A stretch of DNA of 64,000 bases from JACQFZ01 sp036381895 (GTDB taxonomy: Bacteria; Pseudomonadota; Gammaproteobacteria; Acidiferrobacterales; Sulfurifustaceae), in NCBI GenBank assembly GCA_036381895.1, contig DASVBY010000003.1, positions 1 through 64,000 on the forward strand, in the 5' to 3' direction. Shown piece after piece: positions 10,864 to 19,810 of the stretch; the first letter of the stretch is position 1, and every line of letters begins with the position of its first letter. The notes beneath the pieces were generated by a model, which was given only the letters and a program-made list of their open reading frames with translations, ran no database searches and had not been told where the DNA came from. Position numbers and translations under genes: made by a program.

Positions 10864-10878
10864 CTTGACAATGTCAAG
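10864..10878. promoter_or_regulatory. Palindromic operator between epimerase and TetR genes
   Basis: CTTGACA-A-TGTCAAG, a perfect inverted repeat with 7-bp arms and one central base, lies 15 bp before the TetR start codon and 157 bp before the divergent epimerase start. Each arm contains TTGACA, so a bound repressor would cover the -35 of a promoter in either direction. A weak TACGCT -10 is present 17 bp downstream on the minus strand. Confidence 0.6.
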
Positions 10879-10892
10879 ATCGAGTCCGCCTT

Positions 10893-11570
10893 ATGAAACG
10901 ACGTAACCGACGAGTCCCGAAGAAGCCGGCGCGCCGCGCGCGCGCCGGCGAGACCTACCATCACGGGGCGCTGCGCGAGGCGCTCCTGGCGGCGGCCGAG
11001 GAGCTGCTGCTCGAGCAGGGGGTGGAGCACTTCACGCTGCGCGAATGCGCGCGCCGCGCCGGCGTCTCGCACGCCGCGCCGGCGCATCACTTCGGCGACG
11101 CGCGCGGCCTGCTCACCGCGTTTGCCGCGATCGGGTTCGAGCGCATGGTGGCGCTGATGCGGCGCTACCGCGCGCAGGCCCCTTCGGACGCTGCCGCGCA
11201 GCTGCGGGCGGTCGGGCAGGCCTACCTCGATTTCGCGGTCGCGAACCGCGCCCACTTTCAGCTCATGTTCCGCAGCGATCGCCTCGACCGGGAGAACCCC
11301 GAGCTGAAGGCGGCCGGTCAGGCCGCGTTCGAAGAGCTGCGTCAGGCGATGGCGGCGTTCCTGCGCGAGCACGGACCGGCGGATGCGGATCTCTCGCCGC
11401 GGCTGCTGCTCGCGTGGTCCGTCGTGCACGGCTTCGCGACGCTGCTGCTCGAGAGCCAGCTCGACGCCTTTCGGGCGAAGCGCAGCATGGCCGCCTATGC
11501 GCGTACGGCAGGCGCGGACATGCTCGGACTGCTCGCTGCGGGATTGATGACGGCCGCGCCGCCGGAATGA
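10893..11570 (+). CDS. TetR/AcrR family transcriptional regulator
   Basis: A 225-residue regulator with a basic N-terminal arm, then a TetR helix-turn-helix (YHHGALREALLAAAEELLLE ... FTLRECARRAGVSHAAPAHHF) at about residues 22-70. The C-terminal ligand domain resembles the WHG/TetR_C_33 group (FQLMFRSD ... LLLAWSVVHGFATLLLE). It presumably represses itself and the divergent epimerase gene through the palindrome just upstream. The ligand is unknown. Confidence 0.88.
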   Translation: MKRRNRRVPKKPARRARAGETYHHGALREALLAAAEELLLEQGVEHFTLRECARRAGVSHAAPAHHFGDARGLLTAFAAIGFERMVALMRRYRAQAPSDAAAQLRAVGQAYLDFAVANRAHFQLMFRSDRLDRENPELKAAGQAAFEELRQAMAAFLREHGPADADLSPRLLLAWSVVHGFATLLLESQLDAFRAKRSMAAYARTAGADMLGLLAAGLMTAAPPE

Positions 11571-11592
11571 AGGCGGCCGATCTGCGGCAGCG

Positions 11593-12345
11593 TCAGGCCT
11601 GCGCGGCGCGCGGGAGCGCCCCGCGCTCGCTCAGCGCGCGCAGTGACGCAATGAGCGCCACGCCCGCGGTCTCGATGCGCAGTATGCTGTCGCCCAGCCG
11701 CACCAGCGTCGCGCCGTGCGCGCGCAGCCGCTCCACTTCGCTCTCGATGAGGCCGCCTTCCGGTCCGACGAACAGCGCGTAGCGGCCGGTGCGCTCGACG
11801 TCCAGCGTACCGAGCGGCGCGGCATCGCCGCCGGGGTGGGCGAGCACCAGCCGTGCGCCGTCGGCACGCGCGCCCGCAATCGCCTCCTCGAGCCCGACCG
11901 GCGGCGACAGCTCCGGCACATACGCGCGCCGGCTCTGCTTGCACGCCTCGATGCAGATCCTGAACCAGCGCTCGGGCGCGCGGTCGCCTGCTTCGACCAC
12001 ACTGCGCTGCCAGCGCACCGGAACGAACCGCGCGACGCCGAGCTGAGTCGCCATGTCGAGCAGCACCGCCTGACGGTCGCCCTTGGGGATCGCGCTGTAG
12101 AGGTCGATGCGCGGAGCGGGGGGCGGCGCGCGTTCGCGCCGCGCGATCTCGACGCGCACTTCGGCGCGGCCGAGGGCGGCGATGTGCCCGCGGGCGATGG
12201 TCCCGCGGCCGTCGAAGAGCGCTATCGCGTCGCCCGGCCGCAGGCGCTGCACGGACACGTGATGCGCTTGCGGTCCGGCGAGCACGACGTCGCCGTCGGC
12301 CGCCGCCGCGGGATGATAGAAGAGCGGTTCGGGGGTCGGGGCCAT
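11593..12345 (-). CDS. rsmE: 16S rRNA (uracil1498-N3)-methyltransferase RsmE
   Basis: A 250-residue SPOUT methyltransferase that methylates U1498 of 16S rRNA. C-terminal knot motifs are LFVGPEGGLIESEVE and LGDSILRIETAGVALIASL, both signatures of RsmE. An N-terminal PUA-like domain contains AHHVSVQRLRPGDAIALFDG. The start ATG is 1 bp from the stop of rsmJ upstream on the same strand, so the two rRNA methyltransferases form one unit. Confidence 0.93.
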   Translation of the reverse strand: MAPTPEPLFYHPAAAADGDVVLAGPQAHHVSVQRLRPGDAIALFDGRGTIARGHIAALGRAEVRVEIARRERAPPPAPRIDLYSAIPKGDRQAVLLDMATQLGVARFVPVRWQRSVVEAGDRAPERWFRICIEACKQSRRAYVPELSPPVGLEEAIAGARADGARLVLAHPGGDAAPLGTLDVERTGRYALFVGPEGGLIESEVERLRAHGATLVRLGDSILRIETAGVALIASLRALSERGALPRAAQA

Positions 12346-12346
12346 G

Positions 12347-13117
12347 TCAGCGGCGCGCGCGATACAGATCGTAGCGCACGAGCTTCCCCGCATAGGTGGC
12401 GATGCAACCGGGAGCGAGCGGCGGCGCGTCGAGCGGCCGCTTCACGACCACGCGCTCGCGCGCGCAGGCGCGCGCCACTTCGAGCAGCTCGAGCTCGTTC
12501 TGCTCCGGCCCGGCGAGCAGCCGCAGCAGGCGCATCTCCTTTCGCGTCGCCGCGGATTTCTTGCGCTTCGGCGGGAACAGCGGGTCGAGGTAGATCGTGT
12601 CCGCGGCTGCGAACGCGGGAATCAGCTCGCGCGCATCGCCGGTGTGCCACTGCGGGTTGTCGTAGGGGAGCCGCCCGGCCGCGCGCGCCCGCGCCAGGCC
12701 GTCGCGCGCGAGCGCCGAGGCCATCGGATTGCGCTCGATCGCCACGACCCGATGGCCGAGCATGACCGCGTGCACGGCATCGCGGCCGAGGCCCGCGGTG
12801 GCATCGATCACACGCCGTCCGCCGGGGCCCAGAGCGCGGCGAAACGGGTCGCGTCCGCTGCCGGCGCGGAAGCGCTGCAGCTCCGCCGCCGTGTAATCGA
12901 CGCGCAGCCGCGCACCGCTCGCCGCGTCGCGCAGCTCGAGGCCGTCAGCGGTTTGCACGAGCGCAAGCACCGCATCGCTCCACCCCGCCTCGCGGAACGG
13001 GAGTGCGAGCGCCGCGGCAAGCGCCATGGCCGCCGCGCGCGTCGCGGGCGAGTCGCAGGTCACGACGGCCGATTCGGCGGCGGGCGCTGCGGGGGCTTGC
13101 GTGGCGAGGCGCGTCAT
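12347..13117 (-). CDS. rsmJ: 16S rRNA (guanine1516-N2)-methyltransferase RsmJ
   Basis: A 256-residue SAM-dependent methyltransferase. The SAM-binding segment is VIDATAGLGRDAVHAVMLG, and the catalytic stretch YLDPLFPPKRKKSA is characteristic of RsmJ. The start chosen is MTRLATQ at 13117; an in-frame start at 13159 would add 14 residues. It ends directly before rsmE, suggesting co-transcription. Confidence 0.9.
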   Translation of the reverse strand: MTRLATQAPAAPAAESAVVTCDSPATRAAAMALAAALALPFREAGWSDAVLALVQTADGLELRDAASGARLRVDYTAAELQRFRAGSGRDPFRRALGPGGRRVIDATAGLGRDAVHAVMLGHRVVAIERNPMASALARDGLARARAAGRLPYDNPQWHTGDARELIPAFAAADTIYLDPLFPPKRKKSAATRKEMRLLRLLAGPEQNELELLEVARACARERVVVKRPLDAPPLAPGCIATYAGKLVRYDLYRARR

Positions 13118-13167
13118 GCACCCGAGCATAACACCGGGCGGCCGCGCGAGGACGTACAAGAAGTGGA

Positions 13168-13680
13168 TCAGGGAAACGGCGAGGGAACGGTCGGATCGAT
13201 GCCGCGCGCGTCCGCTTCGGGGTGACGGCGAACGAGCCGCGATATCTCCTCGATGCGATCGCGCGGCACATCTACGATCAGGAGCACTTTGCCGCCCTCG
13301 ATCTCTTCGCCGAATGCCTCGAGGTGCGTATTCGGCGTGCTCGAGCCGATGATGCCCGCGACCCAGACGCCCATGGTCGCCCCGAGCAGGGCCATGATCA
13401 GCACGATGCCGAGGCTCATTGCGAGCCCCGTTGGCGGAAATAGCAGAATCAAGCCGCCCGCCACGGCCCCGGTGACCGCGCCCGCGAGCAGACCGAGCCC
13501 GGCGCCGTGCACCGCGTCGCTCTTCTGCAGCACCGTCGCTTCCGGAAGATCCCGAAGCGGCGTGCCTTCCTTGGCGAGCACGTGGATGTGCTTTGCGTCG
13601 ATGCGCGCGAGCAGCAGCTCCTTGTACACAGTGCGAGCGCGTTTCACGTCCGGAAGCAGGAAGTACATGCGTCGGCGCAT
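13168..13680 (-). CDS. DUF1269 family membrane protein
   Basis: A 170-residue protein beginning MRRRMYFLLPDVKRARTVYK, with a glycine-rich hydrophobic hairpin in the middle (GLGLLAGAVTGAVAGGLILL) and a C-terminal cytoplasmic strand KVLLIVDVPRDRIEEI. This layout fits DUF1269/YfhM-like stress-associated membrane proteins. The start at 13680 is supported by AAGGA seven bases upstream; a TTG at 13686 is less likely. The function is not known. Confidence 0.7.
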   Translation of the reverse strand: MRRRMYFLLPDVKRARTVYKELLLARIDAKHIHVLAKEGTPLRDLPEATVLQKSDAVHGAGLGLLAGAVTGAVAGGLILLFPPTGLAMSLGIVLIMALLGATMGVWVAGIIGSSTPNTHLEAFGEEIEGGKVLLIVDVPRDRIEEISRLVRRHPEADARGIDPTVPSPFP

Positions 13681-13849
13681 CGGCAATCCTTGCGTTCGCC
13701 TGGGGTCAAGGTTCGACTATATCGGCCGGTTGAAGTTCGGCGCGCCTGCGGCGCCGCCGCTTTTCCTGTCGTCGGCGAACGACGCGGGCATTCCCGCATT
13801 TCCCGAACCGTTCAAAGAGCGCCTGGGTCGAAAGTTGCCGGAGGAGGTC

Positions 13850-13885
13850 AATCGTTACTCTGCGTTCAATCGTTACTCTGCGTTC
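13850..13885. repeat. Perfect 18-bp tandem duplication upstream of a secreted-protein gene
   Basis: The 18-mer AATCGTTACTCTGCGTTC occurs twice in a row (13850-13867 and 13868-13885) in the leader of the peptidoglycan-binding protein gene. It ends 19 bp before the ATG and just upstream of its AAGGAGG ribosome binding site. Confidence 0.9.
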
Positions 13886-13904
13886 GACACAAGGAGGTCG
13901 TTAC

Positions 13905-14378
13905 ATGAAGGTTCGCCACATCGTGATCGCCAGCGCCATGTCGTGCTCGCTCGGCTCGCTGGCTTGGGGGCAGGGCGCTCAGGAGCAGACACCGCCGCCG
14001 CCGTCGCAGCAGGGCCAGAGCATGCAGCAGAGCGAACAAGGCCAGGGCATGCCGTCGAGCCAGAACCAGGAGGTCGTGCGCCAGGTGCAGCAGTCGTTGA
14101 ACGATCAGGGCTTCAACGCCGGGCCGGTCGACGGCAAGTGGGGCCCGAAGACGCAATCGGCCGTCAAGAACTTCCAGCAGGCGAAGGGCCTTCAACCGAC
14201 GGGCCAGCTCGATCAGGAAACGCTCGCCGAGCTGGACATCGAAGGGCAGGGCGGGGTGATCCGCGGCGAAGCGGGCCAGCCCGGAGCCGGCACCGCCGCC
14301 GGCGCCGCGGAGAAACCCGGACAGGGGCAGCAGCCCGGCGGGCAGCAGGAAGAAGAGCCGCCGGGACAGACGCGCTGA
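13905..14378 (+). CDS. Secreted peptidoglycan-binding domain protein
   Basis: A 157-residue protein with a signal peptide (cleavage probably after LAWG/A near residue 23), a Gln/Pro-rich linker, and one PG_binding_1 domain: VVRQVQQSLNDQGFNAGPVD, GKWGPKTQSAVKNFQQAKGL and LDQETLAEL. The C-terminus is a Gly/Gln/Pro-rich tail. Such domains bind cell-wall peptidoglycan non-catalytically. AAGGAGG precedes the start. A shorter paralogue lies at 24421-24744. It is followed by a strong terminator. Confidence 0.8.
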   Translation: MKVRHIVIASAMSCSLGSLAWGQGAQEQTPPPPSQQGQSMQQSEQGQGMPSSQNQEVVRQVQQSLNDQGFNAGPVDGKWGPKTQSAVKNFQQAKGLQPTGQLDQETLAELDIEGQGGVIRGEAGQPGAGTAAGAAEKPGQGQQPGGQQEEEPPGQTR

Positions 14379-14400
14379 AGCGCCGGCGTCGGCCGACAGG

Positions 14401-14431
14401 AATGGCGGGGCAATGCTCCGCCATTTTTTTT
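14401..14431 (+). terminator. Rho-independent terminator
   Basis: AATGGCGG (14401-14408) pairs with CCGCCATT (14418-14425) and is followed by a run of T. It ends the peptidoglycan-binding protein transcript ahead of the TonB receptor gene. Confidence 0.85.
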
Positions 14432-14565
14432 GCTGCGCGAGTGACCGCACGGTTCACGGGGGAGTCGCTACGCCGCGCTACGACGCGGGGTAGACTAGCT
14501 ATCCGTCTCGATGACGGCTGCACGCTCGCTTCGTGCTCAACAACGGCGACAGAGGGAGATGTGCC

Positions 14566-16704
14566 ATGACTGTTCGGAGGCGCCGTCTCGGCACAGCCGC
14601 AGCGTCGCTGCTCGCAATCGGCGGTATTTGCGTCGCCGCCGAAACCGAGCCGGCCCCGGGCGAGGCGGCTGCGCCGGCCCCGGTGCGGCTGCCGCCGATC
14701 GTCATCACGCCGACCCGCGAGGCGCAATCGAGCTTCGACGTCCCGGCGTCGGTCGACGTGCTCGAGCGCGCGCAGATCCAGACCGCACAGCCGCAGGTGA
14801 ACCTGTCGGAAACGCTGGTGCGCGTCCCGGGCATCGTCGCCCAGAACCGTCAGAACTACGCGCAGGATCTGCAGATCTCTTCGCGCGGTTTCGGCGCGCG
14901 TTCGACGTTCGGCGTGCGCGGCGTGCGGCTCTTCGTCGACGGCATTCCGCTCACGAGCCCCGACGGCCAGGGACAGGCGGCAACCGCGGACCTGGGCACG
15001 GCGCAGCGCATCGAAGTCCTGCGCGGCCCCTTTTCCGCGCTCTACGGCAATTCGTCGGGCGGCGTCATCGCCGTGTTCACCGAGGATCCGCCCCTCGACC
15101 CCACGTTCGAGACGGACGTCGGCGGCGGCAGCTACGACACCAGCAAGTTCGGCTTCGCGTTCGGGGATACCGTCGGGCCCTTCGGCTTCCTCGGCCACGT
15201 CTCGCGCTTCGCGACCGACGGCTACCGCGACCACAGCGCCGCGCGCCGCGATCAGTACAACAGCAAGTTCACCTACGATCTCGGCGACGGTGCCTCGCTC
15301 ACGTTCGTGGCGACGGGGCTGCATCAGCCGGACACCCAGGATCCGATGGGCTTGACGCGTGCGGGAGCGGCGGCCGATCCCAGGGCCGCGGCGCCGAACG
15401 CAGCGATCTTCAATACCCGCAAGAGCGTCCGGCACGATCAACAGGGGCTGATCTACGAGAACCGCCTGGGCGAGCGCGCCTCTTTGCGCCTCCTCGGTTA
15501 CGTCGGCGACCGCCGGGTACTCCAGTTTCTGGGCTTCGCGGGCGATGCTCCGCTGAGCTCGGGCGGCGTGGTCGACCTCGACCGCGAGTTCGGCGGCGTC
15601 GATGCGCGCATCACCTATCGCGGGCGCCTGCGCGACGATCCGCTCACCCTGACCGCCGGCGTTGCGTACGACAACCAGGAGGAGCGCCGCCGCGGCTTCA
15701 TCAACGACAACGGCGTCGCGGGCGAGCTGCGGCGCGACGAGGACGACCGCGTCTACAACGTCGACGAGTACGTTCAAGCCGAGTGGCTGTTCGCGCCCCG
15801 CTGGCGCGGCATCCTCGGCGTGCGCCACAGCCGGGTGCGGTTCACGTCGGACGATCATTTCGTCGACCCGCAGAATCCTGACGACAGCGGGTCGATTACC
15901 TTCCGTTCGACGAATCCGGTCGCCGGCGTGATCTATCAAGTGCGCCCGAACGTGAACGTCTACGCCAATGCGGGCCGGGGCTTCGAGACGCCGACGTTCG
16001 CAGAGCTCGCCTATCGCCCGGATCAATCGCCGGGGCTGAACTTCGCCCTGCAGCCGAGCAAGAGCAACAACTACGAGGTAGGCCTCAAGTCGTTCGTGGA
16101 TCGAGACACCTGGCTCAATCTCGCGCTCTTCTACATCGATACGGAGAACGAAATCGTCGTCGCGAACAACGTAGGCGGCCGCACCACGTTCCAGAACGCC
16201 GGACGCACCGAGCGCTGGGGCGCCGAAGTGACGCTGGCGACGGCCCTCCCGGCCGGCTTCAGTGCGTACGCGGCGCTCGCCTATGTCGATGCGGAGTACG
16301 CGGAGCCGTTCGAAACCTGCGTCGGACAGCCAGTGTGTACTCCCACGATCGTCCCCGCCGGCAACAAGATTCCGGGCGTTCCGCGGACGACCGTCTACGG
16401 CGAGCTGATGTGGCGTTACCCGCGTCACGGATTCCATACCGCGATCGAGGCGCGCTGGAGCGATCGCATCTTCGTCAACGATCTCAACTCCGAAGCCGCC
16501 GACCGCTATACCGTCGTCAACTGGCGCGCCGGCTTCGCGCAGGAACTGGGGCGGCTCGCGCTCGCGGAGTTCGTGCGCATCGACAATCTGTTCGATCGCC
16601 GGTACATCGGATCCGTGATCGTGAACGCGAACAACGGGCGATTTTACGAGCCGGCTCCCGAACGCAATTACTTCGTCGGCCTGCAGGCGAGCTACCGCTT
16701 TTGA
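14566..16704 (+). CDS. TonB-dependent outer membrane receptor
   Basis: A 712-residue protein with a signal peptide (RRRRLGTAAASLLAIGGICVAA), a TonB-box-like IVITPTR, a plug domain (VLERAQIQTAQPQVNLSETL; GVRGVRLFVDGIPLTSPDGQ) and a 22-strand-type barrel ending in aromatic YRF. The plug motif QRIEVLRGPFSALYGNSSGG is classic. It imports an iron complex or another scarce ligand with TonB/ExbBD; substrate unknown. Barrel annotation in related proteins is often PupB/FecA-like. The start has GAGGGAG upstream. No riboswitch or Fur box was recognised upstream, so the regulation is unclear. Confidence 0.92.
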   Translation: MTVRRRRLGTAAASLLAIGGICVAAETEPAPGEAAAPAPVRLPPIVITPTREAQSSFDVPASVDVLERAQIQTAQPQVNLSETLVRVPGIVAQNRQNYAQDLQISSRGFGARSTFGVRGVRLFVDGIPLTSPDGQGQAATADLGTAQRIEVLRGPFSALYGNSSGGVIAVFTEDPPLDPTFETDVGGGSYDTSKFGFAFGDTVGPFGFLGHVSRFATDGYRDHSAARRDQYNSKFTYDLGDGASLTFVATGLHQPDTQDPMGLTRAGAAADPRAAAPNAAIFNTRKSVRHDQQGLIYENRLGERASLRLLGYVGDRRVLQFLGFAGDAPLSSGGVVDLDREFGGVDARITYRGRLRDDPLTLTAGVAYDNQEERRRGFINDNGVAGELRRDEDDRVYNVDEYVQAEWLFAPRWRGILGVRHSRVRFTSDDHFVDPQNPDDSGSITFRSTNPVAGVIYQVRPNVNVYANAGRGFETPTFAELAYRPDQSPGLNFALQPSKSNNYEVGLKSFVDRDTWLNLALFYIDTENEIVVANNVGGRTTFQNAGRTERWGAEVTLATALPAGFSAYAALAYVDAEYAEPFETCVGQPVCTPTIVPAGNKIPGVPRTTVYGELMWRYPRHGFHTAIEARWSDRIFVNDLNSEAADRYTVVNWRAGFAQELGRLALAEFVRIDNLFDRRYIGSVIVNANNGRFYEPAPERNYFVGLQASYRF

Positions 16705-16777
16705 GGCGCCGGGTGCGGATCGTTGCCTGCAGAAGTCCCAATGGCACGGGCTTTCGGGGCCGAGTAGAGTCGAATTC

Positions 16778-16800
16778 CGCCGCTCGTCCGAGGAGCGGCG
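16778..16800. other. Hairpin in the 290-bp gap after the TonB receptor
   Basis: CGCCGCTC (16778-16785) and GAGCGGCG (16793-16800) form a perfect 8-bp stem with a 7-nt loop. No T-run follows, so it could be a weak or Rho-assisted terminator. Nothing else is recognised between 16705 and 16994. Confidence 0.35.
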
Positions 16801-16994
16801 AGCGGTCAGGATCGCGGGCCGTCTTTGCGGCATTCAGATAGTGCCCGGCGGAAGCGCGGCCGTGTACCGGTCGCGGCTGTCCGATGGCGGCGACGCGAGC
16901 GACGGGCCGGCGGCGACAACCCGTCGCGCCGCGGCAATGCGTCGATACGCACCGGCGTCCGTATGACGGCGGCGCAACTGCAGGAGACACAGCC

Positions 16995-17456
16995 ATGACC
17001 GAGTTTACGGTGAACGGGGCGACGGTTCGCATCGATGCGGCGCCCGACACTCCGCTCTTGTGGGTGCTGCGCGACCAACTCGACCTCACCGGCACCAAGT
17101 TCGGCTGCGGCATCGCGCAGTGCGGCGCTTGCACGGTACACGTCGACGGTGCGGCCACCCGCGCCTGCATCACGCCGCTTTCGGCGGTGGCCGGCAAGGC
17201 GGTGCGCACCATCGAGGCGATCGGAAGCACCGCCGTCGGCAAGGCGCTGCAGCAGGCGTGGAGCGAGATCGACGTGCCCCAGTGCGGCTACTGCCAGTCG
17301 GGACAGATCATGAGCGCCGCGGCCCTGCTCGAGCGGACGAAGCAGCCGTCGGACGCCGACATCGACCAGGCGATGTCCGGCAACATCTGCCGCTGCGGTA
17401 CCTACAACCGGATCCGGGCGGCCATCCGCCGCGCGGCCGGCATCAAGAGAGGCTAA
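16995..17456 (+). CDS. [2Fe-2S] subunit of a molybdenum hydroxylase (IorA/CoxS-like)
   Basis: A 153-residue small subunit of the xanthine-dehydrogenase family. The plant-ferredoxin-type cluster uses C38, C43, C46 and C58 (KFGCGIAQCGACTVH), and the second cluster uses C97, C100, C132 and C134 (QCGYCQSGQ, NICRCGTY). It relays electrons from the molybdenum centre. GCAGGAGA precedes the ATG. The large subunit starts 2 bp after its stop, a pattern of IorAB-type two-subunit enzymes (isoquinoline 1-oxidoreductase and periplasmic aldehyde oxidoreductases). Confidence 0.93.
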   Translation: MTEFTVNGATVRIDAAPDTPLLWVLRDQLDLTGTKFGCGIAQCGACTVHVDGAATRACITPLSAVAGKAVRTIEAIGSTAVGKALQQAWSEIDVPQCGYCQSGQIMSAAALLERTKQPSDADIDQAMSGNICRCGTYNRIRAAIRRAAGIKRG

Positions 17457-17458
17457 GC

Positions 17459-19612
17459 ATGGGATCGGCAAAGGACATCGATGAAAGCCGGCGCACGTTC
17501 TTGAAGGTTGCGGCGGTCGCGGGCGGTGGGTTCGCGATCGGCGTCATGCTGCCCGGCGCGGCGCGCTTCGTGGGCGCCGCGCCTGCCGCCCGGCCGTTCG
17601 AGCCGAACGCGTGGATTCGGATCACCCCCGACAACGTCGTCACTCTGATCGCCGACAAGTCCGAAATGGGGCAGGGCGTGTATACGGCGATCCCGATGCT
17701 GATCGCCGAGGAGCTCGACGTCGACTGGCCGCGGGTGCGCATCGAGCAGGCGGTCGCTTCGCCGGTCTACGCGAATCCCTTCCTCGGTGCGCAGGCGACG
17801 GGCGGCTCGACCTCCGTTCGATCCGCGTACGAGCCGCTGCGCCGGGCGGGCGCCGCCGCGCGGGCGATGCTGATTGCCGCGGCGGCGGACACCTGGAAGG
17901 CCGAAGCGGCCGCGCTGCGAACGGAGAACGGAACCGTCCTGGGCCCGGAGGGCCGCCGGGCGACGTACGGCGAGCTCGCGGCCAAGGCGGCGACGCTGCC
18001 GGTGCCGAAGGACGTCGCGCTCAAGGACCCGAGCCGCTTCAAACTGCTCGGCAAGCCGACCCGGCGGCGGGACACGGCGGCGAAGAGCGACGGCAGCGCG
18101 CAGTTCGGCATCGACGTCAAAGTGCCGGGCATACTGACCGCGGTCGTCGCGCGCGCGCCGGTAGTCGGCGCGACCGTCGAGAGCTTCGATGCCGCGAAGG
18201 CGCTCGCCGTGCCGGGCGTAAAGCACGTGCTGCCGGTACAAAACGGCGTCGCCGCTGGAGTGGCGGTCATCGCGGACAGCTTCTGGGCCGCGAAGAAGGG
18301 GCGCGACGCGCTCGCGATCCGCTGGAAGGGCGGGAACGAGGCGCTGTCGACGGAATCGATGCAGAAGGACATGCGTGCGCTCGCGGCTTCGCGCCAGGGC
18401 GCGCTCACCGCCCGCAGGGAAGGCGATGTCGCCGCCGCGACGCCGGCCAGCACGGTCGAAGCGGTGTACGAGGTGCCGTACCTCGCGCACGCGACCATGG
18501 AGCCGATGAACTGCGTCGCCTGGATGAAGCCGGAGGGGGTCGAGATCTGGGCGCCGACGCAGGCGCCCGGCGTGAATCAGTTCGTCGTCGCGCGGATGCG
18601 CAACCTCGAGCCGGAGCGGATCAAGGTGCACACCACCTTTCTCGGCGGCGGCTTCGGGCGGCGCTTCGCGCAGGACTTCATCCTCGAAGCGGTGCAGCTT
18701 TCCGCGGCCGCCGGCGCGCCGGTCAAGGTCGTGTACACGCGCGAGGACGACATGCGCGCGTACCACTATCGGCCGATGTCGTTGTGCCGCTTCACCGGCG
18801 GCCTCGACGCCAACGGCAATCCGGTGGCGCTCGCGGCCACCGTCGTGTGCGAATCGCTTGCGGTCGGTACCGGCGCGGAAGCCGCGCTGATCCGCAAGGA
18901 CGGCGTCGACGCGACCTCGGTCGAGGGTCTCGAGAACCTGCCGTACGCGATCCCGAACACCGCCGTCGAATGGATCAGGTACTCGCCGGGCGTGCGCACG
19001 TGGTTCTGGCGCTCGGTCGGCAACTCCCAGAACGCTTTTTTCACCGAATCCTTCATCGACGAGCTGGCGCACGCGGCGGGCAAGGACCCGTTCGAGTTCC
19101 GCCGCGCGCTCCTCGCGAAGCATGCGCGGCACAAGAAGGTGCTCGAGCTCGCGGCCGAGAAAGCCGGCTGGGGCGCGACACTCCCCGCGGGCCGCGCGCG
19201 CGGCATCGCGGTCGCCGAGTCGTTCGGAAGCTTCGTCGCGCAGGTGGCCGAAGTATCGCTCGAGAACGGGAGGCCGCGCGTGCACCGGGTGGTATGCGCC
19301 GCCGATGTCGGAACGACGGTGAATCCGGACACGATCGCGGCGCAGATGGAGAGCGGCATCGTGTACGGGCTTTCCGCAGCGCTGTACGGACGCATTACGT
19401 TCCAGAACGGACGCGTCGAGCAGTCCAACTTCCACGACTACCCGGTGCTGCGGATGAACGCGATGCCCGCGGTCGAGGTGCACCTGGTGCCGAGCACGGA
19501 GGGCCCCGGCGGCGTCGGCGAGCCGGGCACGCCGCCGATCGCGCCCGCGGTGTGCAACGCGCTCTTCGCGCTCACCGGAAAGCGCATGCGCCGGCTTCCG
19601 ATCGAGATCTAG
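17459..19612 (+). CDS. Molybdopterin-binding large subunit, IorB-type aldehyde/N-heterocycle oxidoreductase
   Basis: A 717-residue molybdenum-cofactor subunit. It starts with a twin-arginine signal (ESRRTFLKVAAVAGGGFAIG), so the folded enzyme is exported to the periplasm. The molybdopterin domains show GQGVYTAIPMLIAEELDVDW, GGGFGRRFAQDF and, near the C-terminus, GGVGEPGTPPIAPA, whose Glu is the expected catalytic base. There is no FAD subunit nearby, as is usual for IorAB-type enzymes, which pass electrons to cytochromes. The substrate is not determinable. A TRAP transporter and a MocA-like maturation gene follow on the same strand. Confidence 0.9.
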   Translation: MGSAKDIDESRRTFLKVAAVAGGGFAIGVMLPGAARFVGAAPAARPFEPNAWIRITPDNVVTLIADKSEMGQGVYTAIPMLIAEELDVDWPRVRIEQAVASPVYANPFLGAQATGGSTSVRSAYEPLRRAGAAARAMLIAAAADTWKAEAAALRTENGTVLGPEGRRATYGELAAKAATLPVPKDVALKDPSRFKLLGKPTRRRDTAAKSDGSAQFGIDVKVPGILTAVVARAPVVGATVESFDAAKALAVPGVKHVLPVQNGVAAGVAVIADSFWAAKKGRDALAIRWKGGNEALSTESMQKDMRALAASRQGALTARREGDVAAATPASTVEAVYEVPYLAHATMEPMNCVAWMKPEGVEIWAPTQAPGVNQFVVARMRNLEPERIKVHTTFLGGGFGRRFAQDFILEAVQLSAAAGAPVKVVYTREDDMRAYHYRPMSLCRFTGGLDANGNPVALAATVVCESLAVGTGAEAALIRKDGVDATSVEGLENLPYAIPNTAVEWIRYSPGVRTWFWRSVGNSQNAFFTESFIDELAHAAGKDPFEFRRALLAKHARHKKVLELAAEKAGWGATLPAGRARGIAVAESFGSFVAQVAEVSLENGRPRVHRVVCAADVGTTVNPDTIAAQMESGIVYGLSAALYGRITFQNGRVEQSNFHDYPVLRMNAMPAVEVHLVPSTEGPGGVGEPGTPPIAPAVCNALFALTGKRMRRLPIEI

Positions 19613-19634
19613 CCGCCGCGTCCCCGCCGGGCCC

Positions 19635-19658
19635 GCCCTCCCGCTGCCGCGGGAGGGC
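19635..19658. other. Strong hairpin between the molybdoenzyme and TRAP genes
   Basis: GCCCTCCCGC and GCGGGAGGGC form a perfect 10-bp stem with a 4-nt loop, 23 bp after the iorB-like stop. No T-run follows. It could be a terminator or an mRNA-stabilising hairpin that separates expression of the enzyme and the transporter. Confidence 0.45.
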
Positions 19659-19810
19659 GCTCGTTCGCAAATCGCGGCTGTCATCGGGCGCTGCCGTCGC
19701 GCGCGGCGCGCGGGCCGATGCGATCCCGCGGTTGCGGCGCGGGCGGGCGCCGGTAGAATGGCGGCCACCATCACAACCGGGAAGCGTCCGCACGCGAACG
19801 AGGCTGCACC

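Noticed and set aside
14432..14565. Cobalamin-type or other riboswitch ahead of the TonB receptor
   Set aside because: No B12-box or conserved riboswitch core could be seen in the 134-bp leader.
14164..16833. An 889-codon open frame on the minus strand opposite the TonB receptor
   Set aside because: Shadow of the TonB receptor gene, which has plug motifs, a signal peptide and a ribosome binding site.
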